DNA of 64,000 nucleotides from Myotis daubentonii (GCF_963259705.1 NC_081844.1:16911715-16975714); one strand, 5' to 3'; positions 11,025-21,869 are shown, numbered from the stretch's first letter. Notes: a model not told the origin generated them from the sequence alone. Program-made: numbers and translations.

Positions 11025-11800
11025 TTGAGTGAGGATTAAAAACAGTTTAAAATAATATTGTAATATAATGTCTTACTGTCTAGATAAACAGTGATCAGGG
11101 TGTCTGATGATACCAAGTGAAGTTAGTGAGAGTACAGAGCCACATTGTCAAAAGTTGAAAATGTGAGTACTGATTCAACAACTCCACTCGCACATATACT
11201 TCCCAGAGAAGTTCCTGCAAATGTGTGTCAGGACAACGGTACATGAATGCTAACAGCAGCACTTCGTTAATATTAGAAAACTGGAAACAACCCAAGTGTG
11301 CATCAGTGGCAGGAAGAATAAACCAATTTGTGATTTATTCCTACAGAGGAATATTATACAGTGATGGAAATGAGTGAATTATGGCTCAGTGCTTCCTATG
11401 TAGAAATCTCAAAAGTATAATATTGAACCTAAGAAGCATTTGCAGAAGAATAAATAGAATGTAATTCTATTTATATAGAGTGAAATCAGGAGAAATGAAA
11501 CATTATTTTGTTGAAGAATTACAGATATACACAGTAAAGCTATAAAGCAAAGCAACGTAATGGTAACCATAATTCAAAGCGGTAGTTCTCTCTGGGGAGG
11601 GGGTAGGAGAAAGTGAAACAGGAGGGGCGCATGTGACGTTTCGATAAAATTGGTTCTGTTCCATTTCTTAATCCAGGTAATGGGTACAGGGTGTTGTGTT
11701 TTGTTGTTTGATTATTTTTATACTTTAACCTTATGTATACTTTATATATAAGGCTTTGTGTATATATCTTTCCCATGAAAAAGAGAAAAAGAATCTACAG

Positions 11801-12780
11801 AGAGTTTCTATTTCAGATTCCCAAGGTCCCGAGAACATCACAACAAAGAAAATAGAAAAACCCACCACCTTTAATGAAGTGAGGAAACTGCCTAACCCCT
11901 CACAACCAAGTATGCAGTGTCGCTGTCAAAAAAGGGGACACTGAACGAAGCAGAGGAAGGATGCTGAAGGCTGATGTGGTCACCGTGGGCCACGAGCTAA
12001 TGCAGGCTTCCCTCAAACCAGGTGTCTCCATCCCGAAAAGACAATGATGCTTTGTCAAAGCCATGAGGCCCAGGGGAGTGACCCAGTTCCGGGATGGATG
12101 GGAATGTCTCTGCAGGACAGACTACGTTGTACTGATCCTGCAGAAAGGGAAGGCTAGGGGAGCAGGAGGAGATGGGGGTGGTAGGTCACTTGTATGACTA
12201 AGTTATTGACGTCCGGGCCACTTACCCCAGGATGACTGCTTGAGACACAGTGAGCTGGAAGACAGGAAGAGGGGGCCCAGCACAGGAAGTTAGCTGTTCC
12301 TAGCTAGTGCTTCTGTTCTGCAGCTGTGGGGAGTGTGGGGAGTGTGGGGAGTGTGGGGAGCTATGGGCCACAGCTGCCCTTCTCCAGAAAATTTCTCACA
12401 ATGTAAGAGGACCTGCCTCATCCTAAGATACCTGGTAGTTTACACCCTGTCTCTGAGCTGGGTTAGGATATGAGGGGACCTCACACTGGACCATCTGTGA
12501 CCACTCATGCTCCAGGGCTCCCCAGAGGATCGGCCTGAGACGTGACTCCTCCTCTCTGTCCAACTGCCTCACTCCCTTACAGGCTCCTTGTAAGACCTTC
12601 CCTCCTAGTCTCTGCTCTTAGGGAACTGATGTGTGTGAGCTACAGTGATTTACTAAGCACATGCTTCAAGGGAAGAGGAGAGGCCAGATTTGTGAAAAGG
12701 TATTGTTCACAATATGCCAAAAGGCACATTGAAAGGGTCCCAATTCTTGCCCCCACCTCCTCCTACATTATTCTCCAGCA
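11801..12780. other. Single-copy DNA with one small tandem repeat
   Basis: No gene or dispersed repeat recognised. At 12326-12360 a 9-base unit GTGGGGAGT is repeated almost four times. A 117-codon frame from 12542 runs into the following TATC microsatellite and has no protein-like features. Confidence 0.5.
12326..12360. repeat. 9-bp G-rich tandem repeat
   Basis: Unit GTGGGGAGT, about 3.9 copies, perfect. G runs of four spaced by five bases could form a G-quadruplex on the plus strand; that is inference from spacing only. Confidence 0.9.
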
Positions 12781-12803
12781 GGTAATTAACCTCCCACATA
12801 CTT

Positions 12804-12809
12804 TATCTA

Positions 12810-12857
<48 letters not shown>

Positions 12858-12861
12858 CATC
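12804..12861. repeat. (TATC)n microsatellite
   Basis: About 14 tetranucleotide units with one early interruption, at the 5' end of a Helitron. Likely seeded by the TATCTA motif of the Helitron 5' terminus. Confidence 0.97.
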
Positions 12862-13259
12862 TAAAAGACTAAGTGACCAGCTGACTGGCCAGTAGGTATG
12901 ATGCACACTGACCACCAGGAGGCAGATGCTCAACACAGGAGCTGTCGAGCACCAGGAGGCAGATGCTCAACACAGGAGCAACAGCAACTTTGCAGGGTGC
13001 CCTCTTGTACACTGAGACCCCTCAGGGGATGTTGAACTGCCAGTTTTGGCCTGATCCCCACAGGCCTGGCCAAGGGACCCTGCTCACTTCACAGACACCC
13101 TTTGAGCCCTGGCGCAGCCTCAGGTGTGGCTGGCCAGAGAAGGACCATGGGAGGTTGGCTCCAGGGCGTGTCCAGCCCATCTCAATCAGTCCCATCCTGC
13201 CGGCCACCTTCTAATTAATTTCTTTTCAATGTGCACAAATCTGTGCACCGGGCCTCTAG
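12804..13259 (+). mobile_element. HeliBat-type Helitron with expanded 5' microsatellite
   Basis: The 3' end is clear: 'gtgcacaaatctgtgcac' palindrome, then CGGGCCT and CTAG at 13256-13259 followed by T. The 5' end has turned into a TATC microsatellite (12804-12861) directly before 'catctaaaagactaagtgac', where related copies read TATCTAATAAAAG. Inside, a 27-base block with 'caccaggaggcagatgctca' is tandemly doubled (about 12913 and 12951). The part at 13015-13080 matches the Helitron at 19563. No coding capacity. Confidence 0.85.
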
Positions 13260-13803
13260 TTATTATACAAAAGGAAACAAATACAAGCTCTTTGCATAGG
13301 AATGGTAAGCAAAGATGGGTAGAGTAGAGAGAAGTAAAAATTCTAAAAGCCAAAATTAGATGAAAACATACATGTCAAGAGGAACAAGCACAGGAAAACT
13401 TCAGATAAATATTAGATTGAACCATATGAAATTGTCCATTTGACCTCTTTCGACTCAAAAAAAGACTGTTTCATATGGTCCAATCTGAATGGGTTTCCAA
13501 ATTCGTACAGAAGTTAGATAAAATTTAATCTCTCTAAAACAGAGCTCAACAAAGGAAAAAAAACAAAACAAAACTAGATGGTTCAAAGAAAAAAATGAGA
13601 AGGAAGTGGCATATAAGTTAGAGTTCCAAAAGAAAAATGGAAGATTAAAAAAAAAACATAACAGAGATGAAAGCTACATTAAAAGCAATAAAAATGGAAT
13701 GAAACTAACTGGCTTGAAGAACTCATACTAAAGAAAATGGAAAAGTGCAATGATATAATCATGATTACAAAGAAGGTGATGAAAACTGTTTTCTTTGATA
13801 AGA
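13260..13803. other. A-rich unassigned DNA
   Basis: Strongly A-rich plus strand, resembling decayed L1 but too diverged to assign. It contains a perfect-looking small hairpin at 13412-13487, listed separately. No gene. Confidence 0.45.
13412..13487. repeat. Small inverted repeat, possible MITE
   Basis: Left arm 13414-13431 (AGATTGAACCATATGAAA) pairs with right arm 13468-13486 (reverse complement AGATTGGACCATATGAAAC) around a ~36-base loop. Size and symmetry fit a mariner-like MITE with a TA at the left edge. The family is not identified. Confidence 0.5.
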
Positions 13804-14213
13804 TCTTATCTAATAAAGAGGGAATATGCTAATTGACCCTCACACCGTTGCAAAGATGGTGGTGCTCACAGCCAATAAGGAGGGAATATGCTAATTGACT
13901 GCCCTACCCTCTCAAAGATGGTGGCGCCCACAGCCACAAGATGGCCGGCAGGGGAGGGCAGTTGTGGGTGATCAGGCCAGCAGGGGAGGGCAGTTAGGGG
14001 TGATGGGGCTGGCAGGGGAGCAGTTAGGCATTGAACAGGCTGGCAGAGGAGTGGTTAAGGGCGATCAGGCTGACAGGCAGAAGTGGTTAGTGGCAATCAG
14101 GAAGGCAGGTAGGTGAGCAGTTGGGATTGTGAGAGGAATCCCAGATTGGAGAGGGTGCAGGCTGAGCTGAGGGACACCCCCCAGTGCATGAATTTTGTGC
14201 ACCGAGCCTCTAG
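13804..14213 (+). mobile_element. HeliBat-type Helitron with repeated head
   Basis: Starts A|TCTTATCTAATAAAGAG at 13804 and ends in 'gtgcatgaattttgtgcacc', GAGCCT and CTAG at 14210-14213, followed by T. The opening block 'gggaatatgctaattgac' plus 'caaagatggtgg' occurs twice (about 13820-13865 and 13880-13925). The interior is a degenerate tandem array of a roughly 33-36-base unit containing 'ggcaggggagggcagtta'. The 73-codon frame here is a by-product of that array. Confidence 0.9.
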
Positions 14214-15020
14214 TTCCCTAATAATTGGCTCTGAGGTGGAGAGTTCTCAGGGCAGCACCTCTAAGGGAGTGAGGAAGGCAGGCTTGGGCAGAGGGGAAGC
14301 TGACCTGTGATATGGTTGCAACTGAGATTTAAGCAGATTCCAGGTAGAGCTCTGGAGCAGGATGACCCTTCAAAGTCATTCTGAATGGGGCAAAGCGGGC
14401 TAAGCTTGGTTTCCCCTCATTGTTTCAGTCCACCACAGACTGGACTCTGGGTGAGTCAGTTTCGATGGCTGAGGACTATTTTCAGGAAGGCACACAGATG
14501 TGAGCCCTCAGCACCTGATGTATCCAGCAGCTGGGGGATAGGTACCTCAGCCAAAGAAGGAAGCTGGTGGAGAGAAATCCATAGTATCCACTAGATTCCA
14601 CCTCTTGCACCTCTCAGATCCACTTGCTTCTCATGTAAGTTTGCCCCCTCTGGGAATCATTTCCTCAGGATCCTCACTGTTCTTCCTCCCATAGGTCTTG
14701 CTTCCATTGAGTCATTACCCAAACAGAAATGGCTGGGGGCACTGCAGCCTCGACCTGCGGCAGGGTCCTTCCCTGCTCTGCATGTCACTAAGAGCTGGTG
14801 GCCTTCTGTGTCACCCCCTAAGTGGCTTGAACACCTGGTCTCCTGAACTCGAGAGGTCTGTGTAAGGGTTGTACTTCTTTCTTAGGGATATTAAGAAATG
14901 CAACAATTTTTTCTTTACTTTCAAGAGGTCAAGCATGTCCCAAATCCCTGGATGCTAAAAACTTCACTGAATCTCAGAAGGGGTCATCTCTCTGTATAAT
15001 GCACACCTTACTGAGGCTGA
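14214..15020. other. Single-copy DNA, no gene seen
   Basis: Short frames only. No recognisable repeat, although parts near 14690-14900 could belong with the unidentified element containing the following open frame. Confidence 0.4.
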
Positions 15021-15023
15021 CAC

Positions 15024-15536
15024 TTATTGCTCATCTACGGCAGCTGACAGAATGGATGTTTCTGGTGTTCTGTAGCTATGTAATCTGACCTTTCTTATTG
15101 GTCTTATTGATAGGAGAGGAGGTGAGGGGGATTCTGAGAGGGATGAGCATTGGCTTGGTCTTATTTGAGGTTCTGCATGATCTTCAAACAAGGGACTCTC
15201 AGTGTCTTCTACAGAGCAGGCCGCTTCTGCATGTCTAGGAAGTTCTGGGGAATCTGAGAGCTCAAGCTTCTCCAATGTCAAATACCTATCCCAAGTCTCA
15301 GGTCCTGCTCCTTTCCTATTAGGGCCCGACTTTCTCTGAATCTCTCCTGAGCTCCTAACCTGGTTCCCACTCTGTGCCCAGTAGCTACAGTAGATAAGGG
15401 TTTTCTTAAAGGAAACCTCTCTAGCTTTCATATTTTGTCTTGAATTGGGATGAATCACACTGAGCCCATCACTGCCCTTCCATATTCCATGACACTCACA
15501 GCAGCTGCCCCAGTCCATCGCCCTAAGAGTTACCAC
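15024..15536 (-). other. Coding-like open frame of 170 codons, unidentified
   Basis: An uninterrupted minus-strand frame of 170 codons starting at ATG 15536 and stopping at 15024. The composition is more protein-like than neighbouring frames: few low-complexity runs, an acidic/serine-proline rich C-terminal half (SLSESPSPPLL, near residues 131-141) and a basic end. The region is not especially GC-rich, so 170 open codons is notable. No domain was recognised, and no splice sites or promoter frame it. It may be a piece of an endogenous retroviral or retrogene reading frame, a last exon, or chance. The start codon is simply the first ATG. Confidence 0.3.
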
Positions 15537-15864
15537 TCACCAGGCCCCCTCATGTCCTCCACCAGGATCACTCTCTCATGAAACCCATTTAACCATCTCC
15601 CTGCCATGTTCATCTGTGTAGCCTACCTTCTGACTCTAAAGAAAGGCTGCAGATTTTATCATGTTGATTTGGGCACAACCTGACAAGAAGTTGAATCTTG
15701 AGTTCTCTGTGTTATCCTCCCAGTATTATATCATTTTGATTCAATTTATTGATAAAAATATTGAACAGGACTGGGTCAATATTGATAAAAATGTTGACCA
15801 TGACAAGGGTAGAGATAGGTTCCTGAGACATACTCTTAGGACACATGCCTTATTAGTCTTACTA

Positions 15865-15990
15865 ATTCAACAAATGATATTTATTGAATACCTAATGTTT
15901 GCTGGGCAACCTGCCTTCCATTGGGACTATAACAGTGAACAAGAAATGCTTATGACCATACACTCCTATGACTCTTCATGCAGGTTTACA
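15865..15990 (-). mobile_element. L2 LINE 3' end, antisense
   Basis: Shows 'attcaacaaatgatatttat', 'tgaatacctaatgtttgctg' and 'gactataacagtgaacaaga', the reverse of the L2 3' terminus. Partial. Confidence 0.65.
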
Positions 15991-16179
15991 GAAATCAATT
16001 TATTTACTGTTTTTGTGCTTGGATATTCAGCTAGGCTGTGAGTACACCAAAATATACTATTATTTAGCCTGCGGTTCTCAGAAATTTTAATTTAATTGCT
16101 CAGGAAAAATCTTAATATAAATAATAAGGGTAAGGGGGATACAAACAGGGACTTTTCATCTAGTAATTTTATAAAATAA

Positions 16180-16942
16180 CTAGGGGCCCAGTGCACGAAT
16201 TCATGCACCTTGAAAGAAACTGTGGGCCGTGAGGCTGCAGTGAGCACAGGGGCAGGTCTCAGCCCATCCTCCATGCCCCTGCCCAGCCCCTCCTCTGGCA
16301 GCCCCCTGTCTGCTGGAAGCCCTGCTCCCACCACTGCCACTTGCACATGCTCATGATGCTAGCCCCACTTGCTCCAGCTGATGGCATGAAGCGATTGTGG
16401 CTGACATCAGCAGCGAGTGTGAGTGGACCCAATGCTGGCAGTGGGTGTGAGAGGCGGCTGCTGGCCTCAATCACCCCTCAGGAGCCGGGGGAGGTGAAGA
16501 AGCTCTAAGGGGCGATCGGGGCCAGCAGTCGCCGCTTGCATCTGCTGACGGCACCAAGTGATCAGGGCTGGCGCTGGGCACCAGCAGTTGTTGCAAGTGG
16601 TGGCTCCGGTGCCAGCAGTGGGTGTGTGTGGGGCCAGTGCCAGCAGCAGGTGTAGGCAGTTGGTGGGACCATGGCATACAGGAGCTAAGAATTTTCAGTA
16701 ACCACCAGAAGCTCACAGTGATGACAGCAACCAGTGCCTGCCTTGGTCCAGCACTTCCGCTCACCTGCTCCACATCCAGCCATGGCTGATGCCTGCCATG
16801 TTCCACGCTCTGCTACCTACTGCTGATTACTGCCATGTTCTGCACGTGCTCCCTGGTGGTCAGTGCATGTCATAGCGACCAGTTGTTGGGTTGTTCCACT
16901 GTTCAGTCTATTTGTATATTAGCCTTTTATTATATTGGAAGA
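16180..16942 (-). mobile_element. HeliBat-type Helitron
   Basis: On the minus strand it begins TCTTCCAATATAATAAAAGG (16942, preceded by A) and ends at CTAG 16180-16183. The 3' palindrome GTGCACGAATTCATGCAC sits at 16191-16208. The GC-rich middle (16250-16760) has irregular repeats around 'gtgccagcagtgggtgtg'. The 5' part shares 'ctccctggtggtcagtgca' with other copies. Open frames of up to 111 codons here are noncoding by-products. Confidence 0.92.
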
Positions 16943-16984
16943 TATTACTTTAACAAATTCTCTCTACTAACACTATTATTTCAA

Positions 16985-18800
16985 TATAAAAGGCACAGTT
17001 CCTGCCCTCATGGAGTTTACAGTTTGATGAGAGCCAGACTGTTTGATGAAACACAGAAATGAAAGGATGAATACAAGGTGCGTGTTGTGATGCGTGTTGT
17101 GCAGGATGCTAATGGGGTCCAGAGCAGAGACTAGGGAACTAGCCAGGAAAGACCTTTCAAGAAGTGACATTTTAGCTTATTCACAGTGGGATATACAGGA
17201 CCTGGCCATCCGGAAGGTCTGAGAGAGGAGAACATGTGCAAAATTCCTGATGGGGGCGCTTGGTGAGCTTGAGACCTGAGAGGAGGCCAGTTGAGCTGGA
17301 GCACGGAGAGCGAGGAAGGGCATTCTGTGCTAGAGGCTGCAGAATGCGGGAGACAGTAGGACTAATTCCAAGTGACTGCCAGGCCACTTCCCATGCTGCT
17401 GGCAACCACCCAGCATGACGCTTCCCCACCGCGGGAGGGCTGTGCCTGACCTCCGCATCCCACAGGGCCTCCAGGTGAGATCAGCACTGGGCTGCCGGCT
17501 TTCCCATCAGCAGCATGCAGTTCCCTCCGAGCATCTTGTTCTTACAGCCAATTTCACAGGAGACTGAAGGAGAGGGATTGCAGCAGGGGATGGCGTACAA
17601 CCTAAGATGCTGCTAGACTGGAGTCCTCCGTGGCCCAGCTGCAGAACATCTGTCTGTGAGCTGGCTTGCCTTGTGTGGTTTGCCTGAGCCCTTCATGTTA
17701 CCAAAAGATTGGCTGAAGTTAGAGCCTGTGGGGCTTGCTAAGCCACTAGGGGTGTGGATTTTATTTAAGGTATGAAAGGAAACCATTGAATGGTTTTGAG
17801 CAATAAAGTAATATAATCTGATTCAAATTTTTAAAACTTCACTCTGTTTGCTGTGTTGGGAGTGGATTTGATGGGGACATGAGTCAAAGCAGGAGAACAG
17901 CTGGAAGGCTATTGAATTAATCAAGGTGAAAGAAAGTGGCCTGGGCAAGAGCATTCACACTGAGAATGGTAAGAAATCAACAAGACTCAAGATAGAGTTA
18001 GGAAGTAGAAATGATAAGACTACTAACTGATCTGATGCTGGGCAGTATGTGGAAGAAAAAACAAACCCAATGCCTAGATATCTTGCTTGAGCCACTGGGT
18101 AGATAGGGGTTTCATTTACACTGATAGGAAGAAGGGAGAAGAATTAATTTTAGGTGAGAACATCATGGGTTCCCCTTCAGAAATATGAAGTTTGGGATAT
18201 CTGGGGGAGATGTCTGATCCCACCTGGGCTAAATCTGGACTCCAAACAAGAGGTTTAGGTTGGAGATACAAATTTTGGAATATTTATGGTATATGTGGGA
18301 TTGAGCCATACGATTGAGGAGAATATAGTGAGATATAAGTAGAGACAAGTACAGGATTTTTGAGAATGTCATATAGGTTGTCAGGTAGAGGAGAGGGACA
18401 AAGGGAATGAAGAAGAGAGGAGAGGGCAGAAGAGGAGAGAGAAGACAGACCCTGTCAAGTAAGAGGCAATCCCAGAAATCGGAGATCTGTGGCAGTCCAA
18501 AGTGGAAAGAGCTGGGGAGGGGAGTCCTGGGCAACTAAGTGTGATGTCAGTGGGACTTGGAGAAAACTCAACAGAAGGATGGGAATTCAGATGGTGGTGA
18601 CTATGACAGTAGCAGCTCCAATGTGGGGAGGCAGGGCTAACTTGAGGAGGGTTGGTAAGAAGTCAACAGAGAAGGGAAAATAGGAGCATGTATAGAAAAT
18701 TCCTTGAGGAGTTTGAAGAGGACCATAGAAATGACTGTTGGCTGGAGAGAGATGAAGGGCTACACGAAGATTTCTAAAGAATGGGAGACAGCAGGGCATT
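16985..18800 (-). mobile_element. L2 LINE, long antisense copy
   Basis: Opens with 'ttcctgccctcatggagttt' (reverse of the L2 3' UTR). It passes through 'gaaaccattgaatggttttg' near 17781 and 'ttcactctgtttgctgtgtt' near 17838, and then into reverse-transcriptase-derived sequence up to about 18800. A section at about 17400-17740 does not look like L2 and may be an insertion or replaced DNA. Heavily mutated. Confidence 0.65.
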
Positions 18801-19562
18801 TTTATAAGCCATTGGGAAAGGTGCAGGGGAGAGGGAGAGTTCGATGGTGAGGAGAGTGAAGTTGGTGGTCCATATTAGGAAGTCATATATTTTCCTAAAG
18901 TCTCTTAGAAAATTAGGTCGTGTGTCTCTCTGTTCTTTGAATATTTAAATCTACAACTAGAGATACTGTGCTTCCCATCCCAGGTTCTTTCGGTGCCCTG
19001 TGACTAAAGTTGTCTGAGTCTAAATCTAGAATGCACTGAGCATGTCGGGTGCTTTTTATCATCTCTCTCTACGTCCTGACCAGTGTGTTCCGACTGATGG
19101 CTGCTCCATCTCCCCTGAAGACAGAGGCAAGGCAGGGATGAGTGGCATAGCCTGGCCTGTGTCTTTGGCCGACATTGCACTGTTTGCCCCAAGCAGGGTG
19201 CTTCTTTGTCCTATTAACACAAATGTCTACGGGAGACCATGGTGCTGTCCTTTCCAATGTCACCCAGCTCATTATTAGCTGTGACCTCTAGGTACAGCTC
19301 TTATTAGTATATACACGCTGGCATTCCTTCCTGGCCCTGTGCCCATTTGCAGTTATTATTCTGGCTGAGCCTCAACAGGTATTATATCCAAGATGATTAT
19401 TCTACTCTGATTTGATGAAACAGTCTTGCCAATGATTGGGATAGTGATGACCATATTATCCAATTTCATCCAGCCTCAGGGTGAAGCCAGCACAGGATTG
19501 AGGAAGTCACAGGCAGTGGCCCTCACACCAGGCCCGGCGCCCATCCAACAAATGCACGTCTG
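18801..19562. other. Single-copy DNA, no gene seen
   Basis: Balanced composition, overlapping short frames only (up to 78 codons). No repeat recognised. Confidence 0.45.
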
Positions 19563-19982
19563 TCCTATATAATAAAAGCCCAATATGTTAAGTGTCCGGT
19601 CTTCCAGTCATCTGTTCAACCAATCAAAACGTAATATGCTAATGATATGCTAACGCCATTCAACTGCTCACTATGATGTTCACTGACCACCAGGGGGCAG
19701 ACGTTCCAACTGGTAAGCTGGCTTGCTGCTGGGGTCTGGCCCATCAAGACTGAGAGAGATAGGCTGGACATGCTTTGGAGCCTCCCACAGTGCTCCTCTT
19801 GCTGGCCAATCTCCCGCATCCCTTTCCACTCTTGATCTGCACCGGTGGGGTCCCTTGGCCTGGCCTGTGCCCTCTAGCAGTCCTGGACCCCTCAGGGATG
19901 TCGGAGAGCTGGTTTTGGCCTGATCCCGCAGGCCAGGCTGAGAGACCCCACTGGTGCACGAATTCATGCACCGGGCCTCTAG
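19563..19982 (+). mobile_element. HeliBat-type Helitron
   Basis: 5' TCCTATATAATAAAAGCCCAA at 19563 and 3' palindrome 'ggtgcacgaattcatgcacc' then GGGCCT and CTAG at 19979-19982, followed by T. The 5' module ('ctgaccaccagggggcagac') and the 3' module ('ggttttggcctgatcccgca') both recur in the copy at 12804. All open frames (up to 108 codons) are noncoding by-products. Confidence 0.95.
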
Positions 19983-20203
19983 TGTTGTATAATAGGTTTC
20001 CTTCAAGTTAATGTGAGTTGGTGCTGTCTCTTGTTTTTCGAAGTCATCCTTTTTCTTCCTTCTACTTTTTGTCCTACATCCTTTTGAACTCTATGTTCAC
20101 AAAGAGCTCCCTGTGCAGGTGTCTTAGTCTCTTTTGATGTCTCCATGCCTTTTTCATTATAATTACATCCTGAGAATTTCTTGTTTCAGGGCTTCCCAAC
20201 ATA

Positions 20204-20333
20204 TGGGGTGGGGCACAAGTAGGGTTACAGTTGTCTGTTCATGAAACACAGAGTTTATTCTTGTCTTATTATTTATTAATTATTGTATCATTTTCCATGG
20301 GAACAACTGTAAACTCACTTGTGCCCCACCCTG
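20204..20333. mobile_element. Mariner-type MITE
   Basis: A 130-bp element with terminal inverted repeats: left 'ggggtggggcacaagtag..ttacagttgt', right 'acaactgtaaactcacttg..ccccaccctg'. It sits after a TA (20202-20203), with CA at the right where TA is expected. The AT-rich interior has no coding capacity. Consistent with a Tc1/mariner non-autonomous element. Confidence 0.8.
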
Positions 20334-20544
20334 CATTTTTCAGTATTCCAGTGTTATAAAATTTGAGACATTCATATTTTAGACAATCTGCCTTATTATT
20401 CCCATAGACTGTTAAATGTGTGCTAGCGTCATTGTTTTGGCATCCTTTTCCTCAGGGTGCCCATTGCACCAGCTGCCATATGAAATCTGTTGGCCTCTGA
20501 CACCTCCTGATTTTTGGCTTGGAAATATGGTCCCTGTTCTTTTT

Positions 20545-20743
20545 TTAAAAACATTTTTATTGATTTTTTTTTAGAGAGAGAGGAAGGGAGAGGAACACAC
20601 AGAGAGAAACATTGTCTACCTTCCACATGCCTTGCTCCGGGGATTGGGCCCACAACCTGGGCATGTACCCTGATTGGGAATCAAACCAGCAACATTTAGA
20701 TGCACGGGGCGATGCCCAACCAGCTGAGCCACACCAGCCAGGG
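20545..20743 (-). mobile_element. VES SINE
   Basis: Antisense SINE: A-rich tail 'aaaaacatttttattgattt' at the left, 'gagagagaggaagggagagg' body, and tRNA-like head ending 'gccacaccagccagggct'. The target duplication is not obvious because T-rich DNA flanks both sides. Confidence 0.9.
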
Positions 20744-21559
20744 CTGATCACTGTTTTTTTTTCTTTTTTTTAAGTCTGTCCATGGCATCGATTGATCTGA
20801 ATGTTTCAAAACCTGCTTTTCAAAAGTGATGTGCCTGACTACACCCAGCATTTCTTTTATTCACAGTAACAACCTCCAACATGACACGGTCCCTTTCTCC
20901 CAAGGTTCCTGTCACTTCTACTTCACCAGTTTGTTCTTCCCTGTTGGTTGGAATTAAGTCCACAGTAGCAGCCTCATTCTTATGTTCTTTCCTTTTTGAG
21001 AGACAAAACTGTCAGCACTGTGAGTCAGGTAGCTCAATTGGGATGAACCCAAGGGACGTATTTGCGGTAATTCACATGCCCAGAAGAAAAGAGCTCGATG
21101 TGAGCTGCGGATCGGCGGAGAAATTGGATTTATCTTGGACACTGTATCAGTAGGAAAGGGACCAGCGCCACTGGGAGAGATTGAGGTGAGTGAGTAGATC
21201 AGACCCAGGCTAAAGACTGTTCATTCTCTTCAAGAAATGGAACCGTAGTTATAGGAGACACTGTGTCAGCCTTAGGGGGACCCTGTACAGTGTTGAGAGA
21301 TCTGAGAAAAGATGCAGATCACTGGGGGTTTGGACTGGCCATGGCTTCGTAAGATGGGGCTGTGGAAGCAGTGGCCCTAGCTAGCCACTCACATGGGGCT
21401 TTCCAGGGTGAGCCAGGTAGATCTTGTCGGAAGAGGGGATAGTGGTGTAGGGTCCACCAGGGGGTGGAGGGCAGGTGTATTGGGGGCACAGTAGAGCTTT
21501 CTGTACAAATGATGAGAAGCAGGATAGTGGGGTGGATTTTAGGGTCAGTCATCCCTGGG

Positions 21560-21720
21560 TTGGAGTATGCTCTGAGTTGGTAAATTATGCAACTCCTTTG
21601 CATAATTTCCTCCTGTGTAAGATGTGATAATAATGCCTGCTCTGTGTGTTGGTGAGGATTCAATTTTAAGGCATGGAAAGCACTTAATACAGACTGGTAC
21701 AGAGTCCCAAGAAATGAGAG
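21560..21720 (+). repeat. MIR SINE
   Basis: MIR order visible: 'gcaactcctttgcataattt', 'cctcctgtgtaagatgtgat', 'ggtgaggattcaattttaag', 'gaaagcacttaatacagact'. Confidence 0.65.
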
Positions 21721-21869
21721 GGCACAGGCCAATGAGGAAGGAGACTCCACTTGGAGTCAGAAGATTCCCGTGAGCTCTGTAGGAATCAGGAAAATGGACT
21801 GTGGGACAGCAAGGGAGGGAACAAACAGGCAGGGACAGGAGGAAGGCATTTGGAGGGAATGGATGACAA

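Larger units (their letters stand above)
4040..11800 (+). mobile_element. Old, fragmented L1 LINE
   Basis: One L1 copy on the plus strand seems to span this block in pieces. 4040-4720 resembles an old L1 5' UTR/ORF1 start. 6540-7650 is ORF2-like. 9060-9360 and 9610-9980 continue ORF2 (for instance 'gtaattccaatcagaatccc' at 9760). 11100-11540 is the 3' end ('gaaaactggaaacaacccaa' at 11275). Stops and indels are everywhere and no frame exceeds about 155 codons. Later insertions interrupt it at 5275, about 7650, 7870, about 9370, 10537 and about 10797. The presence of a MIR-like block within it suggests an old subfamily. It could be two adjacent L1 copies rather than one. Confidence 0.7.
20010..21340 (-). 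pseudogene. Possible decayed processed pseudogene, parent unknown
   Basis: Minus-strand segments read like protein in shifting frames. One is around 20860-20990 (a lysine/glutamate-rich start, then EEQTGEVEVTGTLGERD), one is around 20430-20535, one around 20060-20150, and a weaker one is near 21215-21290. Frame breaks and stops separate them. A SINE (20545) and a mariner MITE (20204) have inserted, and a Helitron abuts the left side. The composition (hydrophilic, no domains) suggests part of a long disordered protein. No poly-A tract or parent gene was identified. It may instead be an unrecognised repeat. Confidence 0.35.
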
